Notes under the pieces: generated by a model | What the model saw: the letters and a program-made list of their open reading frames with translations, nothing else | Database searches by the model: none | What the model was told of the DNA's origin: nothing | Shown here: positions 12,778 to 13,288 of the stretch, piece after piece | Position numbering within the stretch: the first letter of the stretch is position 1 | Layout: each line of letters opens with the position of its first letter | DNA from: Bacteroidales bacterium | GTDB taxonomy: Bacteria > Bacteroidota > Bacteroidia > Bacteroidales > UBA12077 | Length of the DNA: 13,288 bases | Direction: 5' to 3' | NCBI GenBank assembly: GCA_030635365.1 | Contig: DAOVYZ010000028.1 | Coordinates: forward strand, 1 to 13,288 | Position numbers and translations under genes: made by a program

Positions 12778-13288
12778 ATGAAAAATATATTTTTTATTTT
12801 GGGATTATTAATTAGCCCTTTTTCAGGTTACATGCAAGTAAATGTTGATGCTTCGGATATTATTGCAAAACTCAATAAAGGCGAGGCTGTACACTATGAA
12901 AATGTTACTATCTCTGGAGATGTAGATTTTAGATTAATTGATGATAAAGAGAAAGAAAAAGGTGTTGAAACACTCATTGGAGGAAATGTAACATATAAAT
13001 ATCACATAAATGCACCCCTTAAATTTTCAAATTGTATTTTTAATGGGAAATTTATAGCATACTATAACGAGGACAATAAAGATAAAGATGATATTCTTCA
13101 TATAGCACTTTTTCATGAAGATGTTGTATTTAAAAATTGCACATTTAAAGAAGATTTTCTTGTGAAGTATTCTGATTTTGATAAATTGGCATCTTTTCCC
13201 GGCAATACTTTTGAAGAATTAGCACTATTTAAATATGTTGAGTTTGAATCAGAAGTTGATTTTGCAAGTTCTAATTTTAAAGGAGATG
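12778..13288 (+). CDS. Exported pentapeptide-repeat protein, N-terminal part (cut by the window end)
   Basis: The frame is open from ATG 12778 through the last base without a stop (170 full codons). A short signal peptide (MKNIFFILGLLISPFSGYMQ) is followed by VNVDASDIIAKLNKGEAVHYENVTISGDVDF, a start I associate with exported pentapeptide-repeat proteins in Bacteroidota. Repeats of the form (F/L)-x-(N/D/Y)-(C/V/S)-x-F then appear: LKFSNCIFNGKF, VVFKNCTFKEDF, ALFKYVEFESEVDFASSNFKGD. Pentapeptide repeats fold into a square right-handed beta-helix. Best-known members mimic DNA and bind gyrase in the cytoplasm, but the signal peptide puts this one in the periplasm or outside, so that role is unlikely. 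The remaining repeats and the end lie beyond the window. Confidence 0.8.
   Translation, partial: MKNIFFILGLLISPFSGYMQVNVDASDIIAKLNKGEAVHYENVTISGDVDFRLIDDKEKEKGVETLIGGNVTYKYHINAPLKFSNCIFNGKFIAYYNEDNKDKDDILHIALFHEDVVFKNCTFKEDFLVKYSDFDKLASFPGNTFEELALFKYVEFESEVDFASSNFKGD

Overview
The window looks like chromosome from a low-GC member of the Bacteroidota, probably a marine or anaerobic Bacteroidia/Marinilabiliales-type organism. The evidence is a gliding/type IX secretion (T9SS) C-terminal domain protein beside a PorP/SprF family protein, very A+T-rich intergenic DNA, and a HlyD-ATPase export cassette divergent from an NtrC/NtrY pair, an arrangement I know from this phylum. The taxon is an inference.

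Layout. (1) 1-2825: end of a large secreted repeat protein (start missing or broken at the window edge), a 36-bp perfect palindrome, a CHU_C-type gliding-associated protein and a PorP/SprF outer-membrane protein, a typical T9SS substrate/partner cassette. An intrinsic terminator and a 33-bp palindromic repeat follow. (2) 3092-5505: a membrane-anchored protein of about 12 TPRs, then a beta-lactamase-fold 'serine hydrolase' whose catalytic serine position is Asp. (3) 8240-5510, minus strand: an NtrC-family sigma-54 activator overlapping an NtrY-type sensor kinase, ending 4 bp from the hydrolase. (4) 8241-10699: divergent regulatory region, then a HlyD-type adaptor and a LolD/MacB-type ATPase, with no permease beside them. 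(5) 10700-11351: hairpins, a second regulatory region and a 98-aa protein of unknown function. (6) 11352-13288: a MITE-like element, an exported SnoaL/NTF2-like protein, a two-helix membrane protein, and the start of an exported pentapeptide-repeat protein cut by the window end.

The main find is regulatory. Upstream of the adaptor and upstream of the 98-aa gene there are two near-identical layouts: two sites related to TGTnCG-N4-CGnACA spaced 21-22 bp apart, then exactly 66 bp from the last base of the proximal site to the first base of a TGGCAT-N5-(A/T)TGA box. This is the arrangement expected for an enhancer-binding activator acting on sigma-54 promoters, and the NtrC-family gene lies next to it. 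I infer a local regulon: sensor kinase -> activator -> adaptor/ATPase and, separately, the 98-aa protein. All of this is read from sequence only; no homology search was run.
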